A DNA stretch of 64,000 nucleotides, taken from the NCBI GenBank assembly GCA_003416985.1, contig QVIN01000002.1, forward strand, positions 124,001-188,000, in the 5' to 3' direction. This stretch comes from Duganella sp. BJB480 (lineage in GTDB: Bacteria > Pseudomonadota > Gammaproteobacteria > Burkholderiales > Burkholderiaceae_D). The translations under genes were made by a program, and so were the position numbers. This document shows, piece by piece, positions 55,609 through 64,000 of this stretch (positions are counted from its first letter, which is position 1; every line of letters starts with the position of its first letter). Under the pieces are notes generated by a model. That model did no database searches. It worked only from the letters and a program-made list of their open reading frames with translations, and was not told where the DNA came from.

Positions 55609-57933
55609 TCAGTAGGCGGTCTGCGTGTAGGGACGGGCGGCGGCACCCCTGCCCCATGCGGTATCGGGCTTGCTGGACATTGTGAAAACCAGCTCGCCGC
55701 CGGCGGTGATCTGCTCGTGGCGCAGGAAAGTCTGCGCCAGCGGCTTGCCGTTCAAGGTAACGCCGGAGACGTAGATGTTCTCCGCGCTCAGGCCCACGCT
55801 GCGGATGGTGAAGACCTTACCGTTCGGCAGATTCATCACGGCCTTGTCGATGAATGGGCGGCCGATCACATACTCGTTGCTGCCCGGCGCGACCGGATAG
55901 AACCCCAGCGCCGTAAAGGCCAGCCACGCGGACATCTGTCCCAGGTCGTCATTGCCGGAAAGGCCGGCCGGCGTGGTGTTGTACTGCGACGCGACCACCT
56001 GCGTCAGGCGCTGCTGCGTCTTCCACGGCGCGCCCGCAAAGTTGTACAGGTAGGCCACGTGATGCGACGGCTCGTTGCCATGCGCGTAGTGGCCGATCAG
56101 GCCGGAGATGTCCTCCATGTGCGCGTAGACCTTCTCATCGACTTTGGCGTCGAACATCATGTCTATCTTGTTCTGCAAGGCCGCATCGCCGCCCAGCATC
56201 TTGATCAGGCCCGCGTTATCGTGCGGCATATACCAGGAATACTGCCACGCGCTGCCTTCGGTGTAGTCGCTGCCGAAGTTGGACAGCACCGGATCGAACG
56301 GCTCGCGGAACGTGCCGTCCGACTTCTTCGCGCGCAGGAAGCCGGTCTTGGTGTCGAAGGAGTTGCGGTAGTTCTGCGCCCGCTTGTAGTAGCGCGCGGC
56401 GATATCCTTGCGGCCCATCTTCTCCGCCATGCGCGCGATGGTCCAGTCGTCGAAGGCGTATTCCACCGTCTTCGACGCCGCTTCCGGCTCCAGGTCGATG
56501 GGTACGTAGCCCAGCTTCATGTAGTGCTGAAGCCCGCCGTACGGGCCATATTCCGCGCTGCTGGTCATCGCCTTCAAGGCCTCGTCGGCGTCGAAGCCCT
56601 TCAGGCCTTTCATGTAGGCGTCCGCGATCACCGGCACCGCGTGGTAGCCGATCATGCACCATGTCTCCAACCCGTGGAACTGCCACACCGGCAGGATGCC
56701 GTATGGGCTGGCCTTCTGCGATTCAATCAGCGACCGCACGAAGTCCACATTGCGCTGCTCCGGCTGGATCAGCGTCAGCAAGGGATGCAGCGCGCGGTAG
56801 GTGTCCCACAAGGAGAAGGTCGAGTGGAAGCGGAAGCCCTGCGCCTGGTGCACCTCGTTGTCCGGCCCGCGATAGCGGCCGTCGCGGTCCATGAACAGGC
56901 TGGGAGCCAGCATGCTGTGGTACAGCGCCGTGTAGACCATCTTGCGCATGTCGGGCGCCGCCTCGATCGCCACCGCGCCCAGCGCCTCGTTCCACGCGGC
57001 CGACGCCTTGGCGCGCTCGGCGTCGAAGTCCCAGCCGGGCATCTCGCCCAGGTTGGCGATGGCGCCCTCCTCGCTGACGGCCGATATCGCCACCTTCACC
57101 TCAAGCTGGCCGTCGGCCGGCACGCCGAAATCCAGCGCGCCAACCAGCGCCTTGCCCTCGACCATGGCCTTGTCGCCAGGGCCGCTGCCCGGACCGGCGA
57201 AGCCCTTGTATTCGACGTCGGACTCCATATTGCGCAGCGCGCGCGACGTCAGCGGATGCGAGAACGCGACCGCGAAGTACAGCTGCCGGCCCGCAGCCCA
57301 GCCGCGCGTCTCGCGCATGCCGGTGATGAGCGTGTTGTCGCGCACCCGCAAGCGGGACCACAGGTTCTTGGCCTTGTAATCGTAAATGCTGCTGCGCAGG
57401 TCCAGGATCACCTTCGCCGCCGCGCCCTTGGCGTAGCGGTAGCGGTGCAGGCCAACGCGCTCGCTGGCGGTCAGTTCGACATCGACCTCGTTGTCCATCA
57501 ACTTGACCGCGTAGTAGCCCGGCTCCGCATGCTCGTCCTGGTGCCGGAAGCGCGACCGGTAGCCGCTGAAGGGGCGCTCCGGATAGCCCGGTTCCAGCTT
57601 GGTCTCGCCGCTGTAGGGCATCAGCAGCAGGTCGCCGAGATCCGAGTGGCCGGTGCCGGAAAAGTGCGTATGCGAGAAGCCCAGTATGCTGTCGTCCTCG
57701 TAGCGGTAGCCGGCGGCCCACGGGTAGCTTTGACGGAACGGGCGCACCTGCGTGTCGGGGCTCAGCTGGATCATGCCGAACGGCCGCGCCGCGCCGGGGA
57801 ATGTATGGCCGTCGCCGCCGGTGCCGATGAAGACATCGACGGCAGCAGCGGGCGAAGACGGCTCCGCAGCGGTGGCGGGAAGAGTCGATGCCAGCGCGAG
57901 CGCGCCGGCTGCTAACAATTTAGTCGCGAACAT
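55609..57933 (-). CDS. GH92 family alpha-mannosidase
   Basis: A 774-aa exported glycoside hydrolase of family GH92, calcium-dependent exo-acting alpha-mannosidases. A signal peptide ends at about residue 22 (TAA). The family start is VDVFIGTGGDGHTFPGAARPFGMIQLSPDT, and further blocks are YEDDSILGFSHTHFSGTGHSDLGDLLLMP, the FRFHSTFSLWDTYRALHPL catalytic-domain segment and LSGNDDLGQMSAWLAFTALGFYPVAPG. It acts in the periplasm or outside on mannosides such as N-glycans or fungal mannan. No other mannose genes are close; the weak AGCGCT site upstream hints at shared control with gntK. Confidence 0.93.
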   Translation of the reverse strand: MFATKLLAAGALALASTLPATAAEPSSPAAAVDVFIGTGGDGHTFPGAARPFGMIQLSPDTQVRPFRQSYPWAAGYRYEDDSILGFSHTHFSGTGHSDLGDLLLMPYSGETKLEPGYPERPFSGYRSRFRHQDEHAEPGYYAVKLMDNEVDVELTASERVGLHRYRYAKGAAAKVILDLRSSIYDYKAKNLWSRLRVRDNTLITGMRETRGWAAGRQLYFAVAFSHPLTSRALRNMESDVEYKGFAGPGSGPGDKAMVEGKALVGALDFGVPADGQLEVKVAISAVSEEGAIANLGEMPGWDFDAERAKASAAWNEALGAVAIEAAPDMRKMVYTALYHSMLAPSLFMDRDGRYRGPDNEVHQAQGFRFHSTFSLWDTYRALHPLLTLIQPEQRNVDFVRSLIESQKASPYGILPVWQFHGLETWCMIGYHAVPVIADAYMKGLKGFDADEALKAMTSSAEYGPYGGLQHYMKLGYVPIDLEPEAASKTVEYAFDDWTIARMAEKMGRKDIAARYYKRAQNYRNSFDTKTGFLRAKKSDGTFREPFDPVLSNFGSDYTEGSAWQYSWYMPHDNAGLIKMLGGDAALQNKIDMMFDAKVDEKVYAHMEDISGLIGHYAHGNEPSHHVAYLYNFAGAPWKTQQRLTQVVASQYNTTPAGLSGNDDLGQMSAWLAFTALGFYPVAPGSNEYVIGRPFIDKAVMNLPNGKVFTIRSVGLSAENIYVSGVTLNGKPLAQTFLRHEQITAGGELVFTMSSKPDTAWGRGAAARPYTQTAY

Positions 57934-58013
57934 ACGGCTTCCGGTTGTGAGGTCGATCCAACGTTATAGCGCTGGCCGCCGCACCGGTCAACAGGATGCC
58001 GTGTCGATAGCTA

Positions 58014-58039
58014 CTTGTTTAGCGCCGCCGCTAAACAAG
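58014..58039. repeat. 11-bp inverted repeat between the peptidase and GH92 genes
   Basis: CTTGTTTAGCG (58014-58024) and CGCTAAACAAG (58029-58039) form a perfect hairpin with loop CCGC, four bases after the end of the cyanophycinase-like gene. No T-run follows on either strand, so it may be a weak terminator or an operator; it contains TTAGCG / CGCTAA, the same half-sites as the gntK operator. Confidence 0.55.
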
Positions 58040-58043
58040 CGGC

Positions 58044-59252
58044 CTATTTATACCACGGACGCGTAATTTGCAGCGGCCGCACATCGAGCCGGAGGTTGAG
58101 TATCGAATAGCCCTCCGTCGTGGCGGATGCGTAGCCGATGCTGTCCGCAAGACGGCTGAAGCGGAACTCGAACCCCAGCTCCTGCCGCGCCTCGCCCGGA
58201 CCGGCGGTGGCGATGCCGGTCGCCTCGGTCTGTGAATTGTCGATCAGCTTTTCCATCAGCACCAGCACGGCGTTGTGGCCGAGGATGTCGGACGTGTAGA
58301 CCGGCGCCCTCGTTGCGGGCTTTTGCGGATCGAGCTTGCCCCCCTCCACCTTGTCGGCCGATGGCGTGAACTGGCGGCTTGTCAGGTTATAGCGGTCGCC
58401 GCGATCCAGGTAGCTGACGCGCACATTCGAAATGTTGAAGTCCCTGGCCCCCGGGTCGACCGCCGCCTGCGACAGATCCATCAGCAGCGCGCCCTGATAG
58501 CCGAGCACCTCGACCTCGCGCGCCGCATTGATCACCATCGCCGTGTTTTCGTCGATGCCCAGTCCCAGCTTGTAGCCCTTCTTCAGCATGGCCGGCAGCA
58601 TGCGGGCGAAGCGTCCGCGCGCCAGCAGGTGCTGGTCGACGAAAATATCCTTGCCGATAAAGCCCAGGCCAGGCGCCAGCTCGCGCCCATCGTTGACGCC
58701 TTGAGCCAGTGTGCCGAACACGGACTTAGTGCTGTCGAACATGGTGCTGCTCATGATCGCCGCGCCCGCGCTGCTGCCGGCGATGACGCCGCCGCGCCGG
58801 TAGACATCCCATATCGCCTCCAGCACCGCGCTGCGGCTGCCGTCCGGGCGCACCAGGGCCTGCGTGATCAGCGCCTGATCGCCGCCGCAAAAATAGACGC
58901 CGCCCGCTTCGCGGATCGAACGCGCCAGCGTCGCATCCTCGGCATCGCGACGGTAATCGCGATTACGCAGCCGCACGGCCAGCGGCACCACGAAGGCGGA
59001 CGCGCCATAATGATTCAGGTAGTCTGCCAGATGGGCGCCGGAACCTTCAGGATTCGCCGCCGCCGACGGCAGCACCGCGATACGCGCGCCGGCGCCGCCG
59101 GCCAGTTGCACAATACGCTGCCACACCACCGCGTTATCCGACCGCAGCGCTCCACCGACGATGACCAGCGAGCCTTGTGGAGCAAGGTCTGCAGCGCCAG
59201 CCTGCGCGCACCAGGCCAGCGCCACCAACAGCAAAATACAAAACCGCCTCAT
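58044..59252 (-). CDS. Secreted cyanophycinase-like peptidase (S51)
   Basis: A 402-aa exported serine peptidase of the S51/cyanophycinase type, which splits cyanophycin (poly-Asp-Arg) into beta-Asp-Arg dipeptides. A signal peptide ends at GAA. The nucleophile elbow is VIAGSSAGAAIMSS, with FCGGDQALI and DQHLLARGRFARMLP as further family motifs. It is longer than intracellular CphB because of the C-terminal extension after about residue 280. No cyanophycin synthetase lies in the window, so it probably degrades external polymer; other peptide substrates are possible. Confidence 0.88.
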   Translation of the reverse strand: MRRFCILLLVALAWCAQAGAADLAPQGSLVIVGGALRSDNAVVWQRIVQLAGGAGARIAVLPSAAANPEGSGAHLADYLNHYGASAFVVPLAVRLRNRDYRRDAEDATLARSIREAGGVYFCGGDQALITQALVRPDGSRSAVLEAIWDVYRRGGVIAGSSAGAAIMSSTMFDSTKSVFGTLAQGVNDGRELAPGLGFIGKDIFVDQHLLARGRFARMLPAMLKKGYKLGLGIDENTAMVINAAREVEVLGYQGALLMDLSQAAVDPGARDFNISNVRVSYLDRGDRYNLTSRQFTPSADKVEGGKLDPQKPATRAPVYTSDILGHNAVLVLMEKLIDNSQTEATGIATAGPGEARQELGFEFRFSRLADSIGYASATTEGYSILNLRLDVRPLQITRPWYK

Positions 59253-59400
59253 TCAACTTTTCCTCTTTGTTTTTTCGTTTCCATCCGAAAGACCGTAAGC
59301 ATACTGATATTTGCGGCGCATATGGTAACCAATTTCCTGATGACTGGAAGTCACATGCAAAATCGACTACCATGATAAAAAACCAACCGAGAGAATGTTC

Positions 59401-59736
59401 ATGGTATCCAGCATCACATCAGGCGGCGCGCGCAGAATGGAGCTGGGCGGCAGCGCGCACGACCGCATCAACGCGATTCTCAAGCAAATCAAGACGCTGC
59501 GAAAAAGAGCGGAGCAACTCCAGAAGCAGATGTTGAACGAGACCGACCCCGCCGTTCGCCTGCAGCTATCCAAGGAAATCATCGACGTGGAACGCACCAT
59601 CCAGTTGCTGGAACGGCAGATCATGCAGATCGAAGAAGCCGAAAGACGCCGCGCCAAAGCAAGGGAAGAGGCGCAGCATGCAATGGCGGTGGAAAACCAG
59701 GCAAGCCCGCATCACCGCAAGACTGGGGAAAACTAA
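59401..59736 (+). CDS. FlxA-like coiled-coil protein
   Basis: A soluble coiled-coil protein, 111 aa from ATG 59401 (two residues longer from 59395). The pattern SAHDRINAILKQIKTLRKRAEQLQKQM ... SKEIIDVERTIQLLERQIMQIEEAERRRAKA is the FlxA-like family plan, with heptads across about residues 18-92. The function is unknown; E. coli FlxA is flagellar-regulon linked. GAGAG lies seven bases before the chosen ATG. It opens a rightward group with a membrane protein, a TPR protein and an AAA+ ATPase, whose joint role I cannot name. Confidence 0.7.
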   Translation: MVSSITSGGARRMELGGSAHDRINAILKQIKTLRKRAEQLQKQMLNETDPAVRLQLSKEIIDVERTIQLLERQIMQIEEAERRRAKAREEAQHAMAVENQASPHHRKTGEN

Positions 59737-59809
59737 TCCGCAGCTCACAAATCCCTGGCTACCCCAGCGAAATTTGGTACCATAGGTGATTGCTTTTTAT
59801 ACCACCTTT

Positions 59810-60271
59810 ATGCGCGAACACCTGCTTACTCCTTCGCTGTCCGCTTCGGCGCCGCCGGTCTCGCTGTATTCGATCCGATCGAGCTTCTTCGTTGCGTTTC
59901 TTGGCGGTCCGGCCGCCATCATCCTGTATTCGACGCTGAATTCGTGGCGGCTGCGCCGCGTGCTGGACATCCCGGCCTACCTCATCGCCATCATCCTGTT
60001 CGTATTGCTGGTCTACGGCACGCGCGGCGATGTGGCCTACTTCGCGTGGCTGCGGGAACAACTGGGCAGCGACACCACCCGCTTCTTGTCGCGCGGCCTC
60101 GCGCTGGCGCTGTGCGGCCTGTTCTACCTGCTGCATAAAAAACAGCACCGCTCGGCGACGCTGTTCGGCAGCAAAGCGCCGTCGCCGTGGATACCCGCCA
60201 TCGCCAGCACGGTGCTCGGCTACGCCGCCACCGTGGGCGTGGCCGCCCTGCTGCTTCGGGGTGCCGCATGA
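59810..60271 (+). CDS. Hypothetical inner-membrane protein
   Basis: A 153-aa membrane protein (from ATG 59810; a GTG at 59786 would add eight residues). Hydrophobic segments lie at about 26-44, 55-75, 97-112 and 130-150. No motif recognised. Its stop overlaps the next gene's ATG (ATGA at 60268-60271), so it is co-translated with the TPR protein. Confidence 0.7.
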   Translation: MREHLLTPSLSASAPPVSLYSIRSSFFVAFLGGPAAIILYSTLNSWRLRRVLDIPAYLIAIILFVLLVYGTRGDVAYFAWLREQLGSDTTRFLSRGLALALCGLFYLLHKKQHRSATLFGSKAPSPWIPAIASTVLGYAATVGVAALLLRGAA

Positions 60272-61161
60272 GCGATGCGACCGTACTCTCGCCCCGCGAC
60301 TACGCCATCCAGCTCAATGGCCTGATCGAACGCCGGCGCTACCCGCAGGCACGCGCCACGCTGTCCGAAGCGCTGCAGCAGTATCCCGAGGACAGCCATC
60401 TGCTGTTCGCCTCCGCCCACATCGACTACCTGACCGGCGACAAGGAGGCGGCGCGCCAGACGCTGCATGCCATCCTTGCGCGGGAGCCGCTGCACTACGC
60501 CGCCCGCTCCCTGTTGATCAACGTGCTCGAAGACAGCGAAGAACTGGAACAGGCCGAGCTTCTCATCATCGAACTGCTGCGGGAATATCCCGAAGAAGCC
60601 TTCCAGTACGCGCGCTACGCGATGCTGATGTACCGCACACTCCATATCGACAAGGCCAAGGAGCTGGCGCGCGAAGCGCTGCGGCTGGACCCGGAGGACG
60701 AACTCGCGCTGACCGCCTGCCTGATCGGCGACATCATCGACGGCCGTCGCGGCGCCGAAGCCGCAAGCCTGGCGAACCTGATGCGCGGCCATCCTGACAG
60801 CCAGACCACGGCGCGCATGCTGGTCAGCCACCTGGTGAGCCGCGGGCACTATCGCGCCGCAAAGCGCATCGCGATCGAACTGCTGCACCTTTACCCGCAC
60901 TCCACCGAAATCCTGGAGCTGGTGGTCAAGCTGGAGGCGCTGAGCCACTGGAGCATGCTGCCCCTGTGGCCGCTGAATCGCTGGGGCTGGGGCGCCTCGG
61001 CCGCGTTCTATTTCATCACCCTGCTGGCGATGAACCTGATCCGCAAGGACGCGCCCACGGTCGCCGGCATCGCCACCTGGGCCATCCTCGGATACTGTGC
61101 CTATTCCTGGCTCTATCCTCCCCTCTTAACGCGCTGGCTGAAACGCCGCACAGGACTTTAA
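60268..61161 (+). CDS. TPR-repeat membrane-anchored protein
   Basis: A 297-aa protein with about five TPR-like helical pairs in the first 225 residues (for example RYPQARATLSEALQQYPEDSHLLFASAHIDYL and HIDKAKELAREALRLDPEDELAL in part). Two TM segments near the C-terminus (about 238-258 and 266-284) leave a short basic tail. TPR arrays mediate protein contacts. It is overlapped by the membrane protein gene upstream and followed six bases later by the AAA+ ATPase gene, so all three probably form one complex at the membrane. The true function is unknown. Confidence 0.78.
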   Translation: MSDATVLSPRDYAIQLNGLIERRRYPQARATLSEALQQYPEDSHLLFASAHIDYLTGDKEAARQTLHAILAREPLHYAARSLLINVLEDSEELEQAELLIIELLREYPEEAFQYARYAMLMYRTLHIDKAKELAREALRLDPEDELALTACLIGDIIDGRRGAEAASLANLMRGHPDSQTTARMLVSHLVSRGHYRAAKRIAIELLHLYPHSTEILELVVKLEALSHWSMLPLWPLNRWGWGASAAFYFITLLAMNLIRKDAPTVAGIATWAILGYCAYSWLYPPLLTRWLKRRTGL

Positions 61162-61167
61162 AACAGC

Positions 61168-62394
61168 ATGGCACTGAAACGCGAAGAACTCGAATCCGCC
61201 CTCGTCACCGATCCCTTCAACCTCGGTCATCGCCTCGCCTACGCGCACCTGCTGCTCGACGGCGACGACGCCCAGGCCGCGCTGACCCAGTTCGAGCTGG
61301 CCGAGCGCCAGCGCATCGACGCCGACACCCTCAGCGGCAAGGCCCAGGCGCTGCTGGCGCTCAAGCGCGAAGGCGAGGCGCTGGTGGCCTACGTGGCGGC
61401 GCGCCAGCACACCGGCTTCGAACCGATCGAAGCGCTGGAGAACCTGGCCCAGCGCGCGCAGCCGGCGTCGGCGCCGGCGCTGTCGCTGGTGCGGCCGGCG
61501 CAAAACGTCGCCGCGCTGCGGCCCCAGTCGCCGCAACAGGTCCGCTTCGCCGACGTCGGCGGCATGGAGGAGCTGAAGAAGACGCTGCGCCTGCACATCA
61601 TCGAACCGTTCCTGCGCCCCGGCCTGTTCGCCAAGTTTAAGAAAAGCGGTGGCGGCGGCATCCTGCTGTACGGGCCTCCCGGCTGCGGCAAGACCATGAT
61701 CGCGCGCGCCATCGCCAGCGAATGCAAAGCTTCCTTCGTCTCGGTCGGCATCAGCGAAGTGCTCAACATGTGGATGGGCGAGAGCGAACGCAATCTGGCG
61801 CAGCTGTTTGAAAAGGCCCGCGCGCAGAAACCGTGCGTGCTGTTTTTCGACGAGCTGGATGCGCTGGCGTTCTCGCGCTCCAAGGCGCAGAGTGAGCATA
61901 GTCGCACCATCGTCAACGAGTTCCTATCGCAGCTCGACGGCTTCGAACGGGACAACCGCGATGTGCTGTTCCTGGCCGCCACCAACATGCCGTGGGACGT
62001 GGACCAGGCGATGAAGCGCACCGGCCGCTTCGCGCGGCAGCTGTTCGTCCCGCCGCCGGACGAGGAAGCGCGCCGCCACATCATCGACATCAAGCTGCGC
62101 GACATCCCGGTCGAAGGCATCGACGTACCGGCGCTGGTGGCCGCCACGCCGCACTATTCGGGCGCCGACATCGATGGCCTGATCGACCTGGCCAAGGAAA
62201 GCACGCTGCACGACATCCTGGCCGGCAATCCGGAGCGCCCCATCGGGCCGGCGGACATGGCGTATGCGCTGGACCTGATGCAGCCGTCGACCGTGGAATG
62301 GCTCAAGACCGCGCGCAACCTGGTGCGCTATTCCGGCAGCGACGACAGCTATCGGGATGTGGAAAAATATCTGAAGAAGACCAAGTTTCTGTAG
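61168..62394 (+). CDS. AAA+ ATPase (Cdc48/FtsH-like class) with N-terminal TPR-like region
   Basis: A 408-aa ATPase. The first 90 residues are TPR-like helices; the AAA+ module starts at VRFADVGGMEELKKTLR. Walker A is GPPGCGKT (169-176), Walker B CVLFFDE (223-229), sensor 1 ATN (271-273) and the arginine-finger region KRTGRF (283-288). One AAA ring domain and no protease domain suggests a remodelling or extraction ATPase. It is the last gene of the FlxA-like/membrane/TPR group, and the TPR regions of the two last proteins may interact. The substrate is unknown. Confidence 0.88.
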   Translation: MALKREELESALVTDPFNLGHRLAYAHLLLDGDDAQAALTQFELAERQRIDADTLSGKAQALLALKREGEALVAYVAARQHTGFEPIEALENLAQRAQPASAPALSLVRPAQNVAALRPQSPQQVRFADVGGMEELKKTLRLHIIEPFLRPGLFAKFKKSGGGGILLYGPPGCGKTMIARAIASECKASFVSVGISEVLNMWMGESERNLAQLFEKARAQKPCVLFFDELDALAFSRSKAQSEHSRTIVNEFLSQLDGFERDNRDVLFLAATNMPWDVDQAMKRTGRFARQLFVPPPDEEARRHIIDIKLRDIPVEGIDVPALVAATPHYSGADIDGLIDLAKESTLHDILAGNPERPIGPADMAYALDLMQPSTVEWLKTARNLVRYSGSDDSYRDVEKYLKKTKFL

Positions 62395-62438
62395 CAAGCG
62401 CCGGCCGTTCGTCAATGCAGGCCATAAGGGAGATTGCC

Positions 62439-62879
62439 ATGACACGTACACACCTGTCCAAGCTGGCCTGCATGCTGGCCTTGTGCGCCTCCGGCGCCGC
62501 CTCGGGCATCGACTTCTACAACAAGGGCAACGAGCCGGGACGCCCGTTCTCGCTGGCGGTGCGAGCGGGCGACTATGTGTTCGTGTCCGGCCAGCTGGGC
62601 ACCGGGCCGAATGGGCTGGTCAAGGGCTTCGAGGCCCAGTCGAAGCAGGCGATGGACAACATCGCCGTCATCCTCAAGGGCTTCAACCTGGGCATGGACG
62701 ACGTGGTCAAGTGCACCATCATGATCGCGGACATGGCCAAGTGGGAGGACTTCAACAAGGTCTACGCCAGCTACTTCAAGCCCGCACGCCTGCCGGCGCG
62801 CAGCGCGCTGGGCGCCAACGGCCTGGCGCTGGGTGGCGAGGTCGAAGTCGAATGCATGGCCTACGCGCCACGCCGCTAG
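62439..62879 (+). CDS. Exported RidA (YjgF/YER057c/UK114) family protein
   Basis: A 146-aa RidA-fold protein with an N-terminal signal peptide (LACMLALCASGAASG), whereas classical RidA enamine deaminases are cytosolic. The domain shows YVFVSGQLGTGPNG, QAMDNIAVILKGFNLGMDDVVKCTIMI and LPARSALGANGLALGGEVEVECMAYA, with the Arg of PARSA at the catalytic position. A periplasmic location suggests a role other than removing reactive enamines in amino acid metabolism. AAGGGAG precedes the start. The aromatic amino acid permease gene follows after 72 bases. Confidence 0.87.
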   Translation: MTRTHLSKLACMLALCASGAASGIDFYNKGNEPGRPFSLAVRAGDYVFVSGQLGTGPNGLVKGFEAQSKQAMDNIAVILKGFNLGMDDVVKCTIMIADMAKWEDFNKVYASYFKPARLPARSALGANGLALGGEVEVECMAYAPRR

Positions 62880-62951
62880 CAGAAATTGATATAGCGCAGA
62901 TACGCTTTTGCATTAGAATCGTCGTCTTTGCTTACCACCCTAGGGGATTCG

Positions 62952-64000
62952 ATGGCTGATGGGAAGAATGAACTCAAACGCGGCCTGAAGAGCCGGCATA
63001 TCCAGCTGATCGCGCTGGGCGGCGCCATCGGCACCGGCCTGTTCCTGGGTATCGCGCAGACCATCCAGATGGCCGGGCCGTCGGTGCTGCTCGGCTACGG
63101 CGTGGCCGGCCTGATCGCCTTCTTCATCATGCGCCAGTTGGGCGAGATGGTGGTCGACGAACCGGTCGCCGGTTCGTTCAGCTACTTCGCCGACAAATAC
63201 TGCGGCCACCTGGCGGGCTTCATGTCGGGCTGGAATTACTGGGTCTTGTACGTCCTGGTCAGCATGGCCGAGCTGTCGGCGGTGGGCATCTACGTTCAAT
63301 ACTGGTGGCCCGCGATTCCGACGTGGATGTCGGCGCTGGCCTTCTTCGTCGTCATCAACGCCATCAGCCTGGCCAACGTCAAGGCTTTTGGCGAGATGGA
63401 GTTCTGGTTCGCCATCATCAAGGTGGCGGCCATCGTCGGCATGATCGCGTTCGGCGCCTACCTGCTGATCTCCGGCGACGCCGGCCCGCAGGCCACCGTG
63501 TCCAACCTGTGGCGGCACGGCGGCTTCTTCCCGAACGGGATCGGCGGACTGGTGATGGCGATGGCCGTGATCATGTTCTCCTTCGGCGGCCTGGAACTGA
63601 TCGGCATCACCGCCGCCGAGGCGGACGATCCGTCGCGCACCATCCCCAAGGCCACCAACCAGGCCATCTACCGCATCCTGATTTTCTACATCGGCGCGCT
63701 GGGCATCCTGCTGTCGCTGTACCCATGGGAGAAGGTCGTCACCGGCGGCAGCCCGTTCGTGCTGATCTTCCATGCGCTGAACAGCAACCTGGTGGCCCAC
63801 GCGTTGAACGCCGTGGTGCTGACGGCCGCGCTGTCGGTGTACAACAGCGGCGTGTATTCCAACACCCGCATGCTGTACGGCCTGGCCAAGCAAGGCAACG
63901 CGCCGCGCCTGCTGCTGAAGGTGAACCAGCGCGGCGTGCCGCTGGCAGCGCTGGGCGTTTCGGCGCTGGCGACCGGCATCTGCGTGGTCGTCAACTACTT
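62952..64000 (+). CDS. aroP: Aromatic amino acid permease, AroP type (partial, runs off the window)
   Basis: At least 349 residues of an APC-family amino acid:H+ symporter; the frame is open at the window end. It begins KRGLKSRHIQLIALGGAIGTGLFLG and continues with MRQLGEMVVDEPVAGSFSYFADKY, FMSGWNYWVLYVLVSMAELSAVG, NVKAFGEMEFWFAIIKV and FSFGGLELIGITAAEADDPSRTIPKA, all close to E. coli AroP/PheP. It imports Phe, Tyr or Trp through the inner membrane. ATG at 62952 follows AGGGGA. Single substrate versus general aromatic specificity cannot be told. Confidence 0.92.
   Translation, partial: MADGKNELKRGLKSRHIQLIALGGAIGTGLFLGIAQTIQMAGPSVLLGYGVAGLIAFFIMRQLGEMVVDEPVAGSFSYFADKYCGHLAGFMSGWNYWVLYVLVSMAELSAVGIYVQYWWPAIPTWMSALAFFVVINAISLANVKAFGEMEFWFAIIKVAAIVGMIAFGAYLLISGDAGPQATVSNLWRHGGFFPNGIGGLVMAMAVIMFSFGGLELIGITAAEADDPSRTIPKATNQAIYRILIFYIGALGILLSLYPWEKVVTGGSPFVLIFHALNSNLVAHALNAVVLTAALSVYNSGVYSNTRMLYGLAKQGNAPRLLLKVNQRGVPLAALGVSALATGICVVVNY

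Overview
The window is a dense, GC-rich chromosomal segment. I read it as a betaproteobacterium of the Oxalobacteraceae (Massilia / Duganella / Janthinobacterium type). The pointers are a PEP-CTERM surface protein, a RegB/RegA pair attached to a cyo quinol oxidase operon, a complete Sia-type c-di-GMP module and several very large hybrid sensor kinases. The genus is inference from gene content. I saw no rRNA, tRNA, CRISPR array, prophage or intact insertion sequence.

Layout. 1-7.3 kb: a CHASE hybrid kinase (possibly cut by the window edge), a group III truncated haemoglobin with a DUF1971 partner, an AhpD-like protein, a porin-like plus small binding-protein-like pair, and a MATE pump. 7.4-16 kb: two tandem periplasmic ABC_sub_bind proteins, a 1378-residue CHASE8/HAMP/kinase/REC/HPt/REC/GGDEF/EAL protein and a TonB-dependent receptor, probably one nutrient-sensing and c-di-GMP unit. 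16-23 kb: a DJ-1/PfpI protein, a chemoreceptor, the siaABCD-like operon and a 2-hydroxyacid dehydrogenase. 23-30 kb: a 1675-residue beta-propeller hybrid kinase next to a small RiPP locus (NHLP-type precursor and convergent SagB-like dehydrogenase), then a 2'-5' RNA ligase-like protein. 30-33 kb: a BlaI/M56 pair with two clear BlaI operators, a PEP-CTERM protein, a 63-residue secreted peptide and a perfect 90-bp palindrome. 33-40 kb: cyoABCD-surf1-regB-regA, all tightly packed. 40-46 kb: an MFS transporter, a ketopantoate reductase-like enzyme, a tiny disordered protein and a wax-ester pair (acyl-CoA reductase plus WS/DGAT). 46-48 kb: a visibly lower-GC islet of four small exported proteins. 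48-52.4 kb: a Pho-box-controlled PiT transporter and PPK2 operon, then VOC proteins and small membrane or secreted proteins. 52.4-59.3 kb: a leftward carbon-use block (porin, MFS transporter, gluconokinase, GH92 mannosidase, secreted cyanophycinase-like peptidase) with palindromic LacI/GntR-type sites. 59.4-62.4 kb: an uncharacterised FlxA-like / membrane / TPR / AAA+ cluster. 62.4-64 kb: an exported RidA-like protein and an AroP-type permease that runs off the window.

The common themes are signal integration (at least four histidine kinases, two GGDEF proteins, one chemoreceptor), energy and phosphate storage (wax esters, polyphosphate), and respiration coupled to quinone redox sensing. The best candidates for something little described are the RiPP locus beside the propeller kinase, the binding-protein/TonB/c-di-GMP unit, the AAA+/TPR cluster and the 90-bp palindrome.
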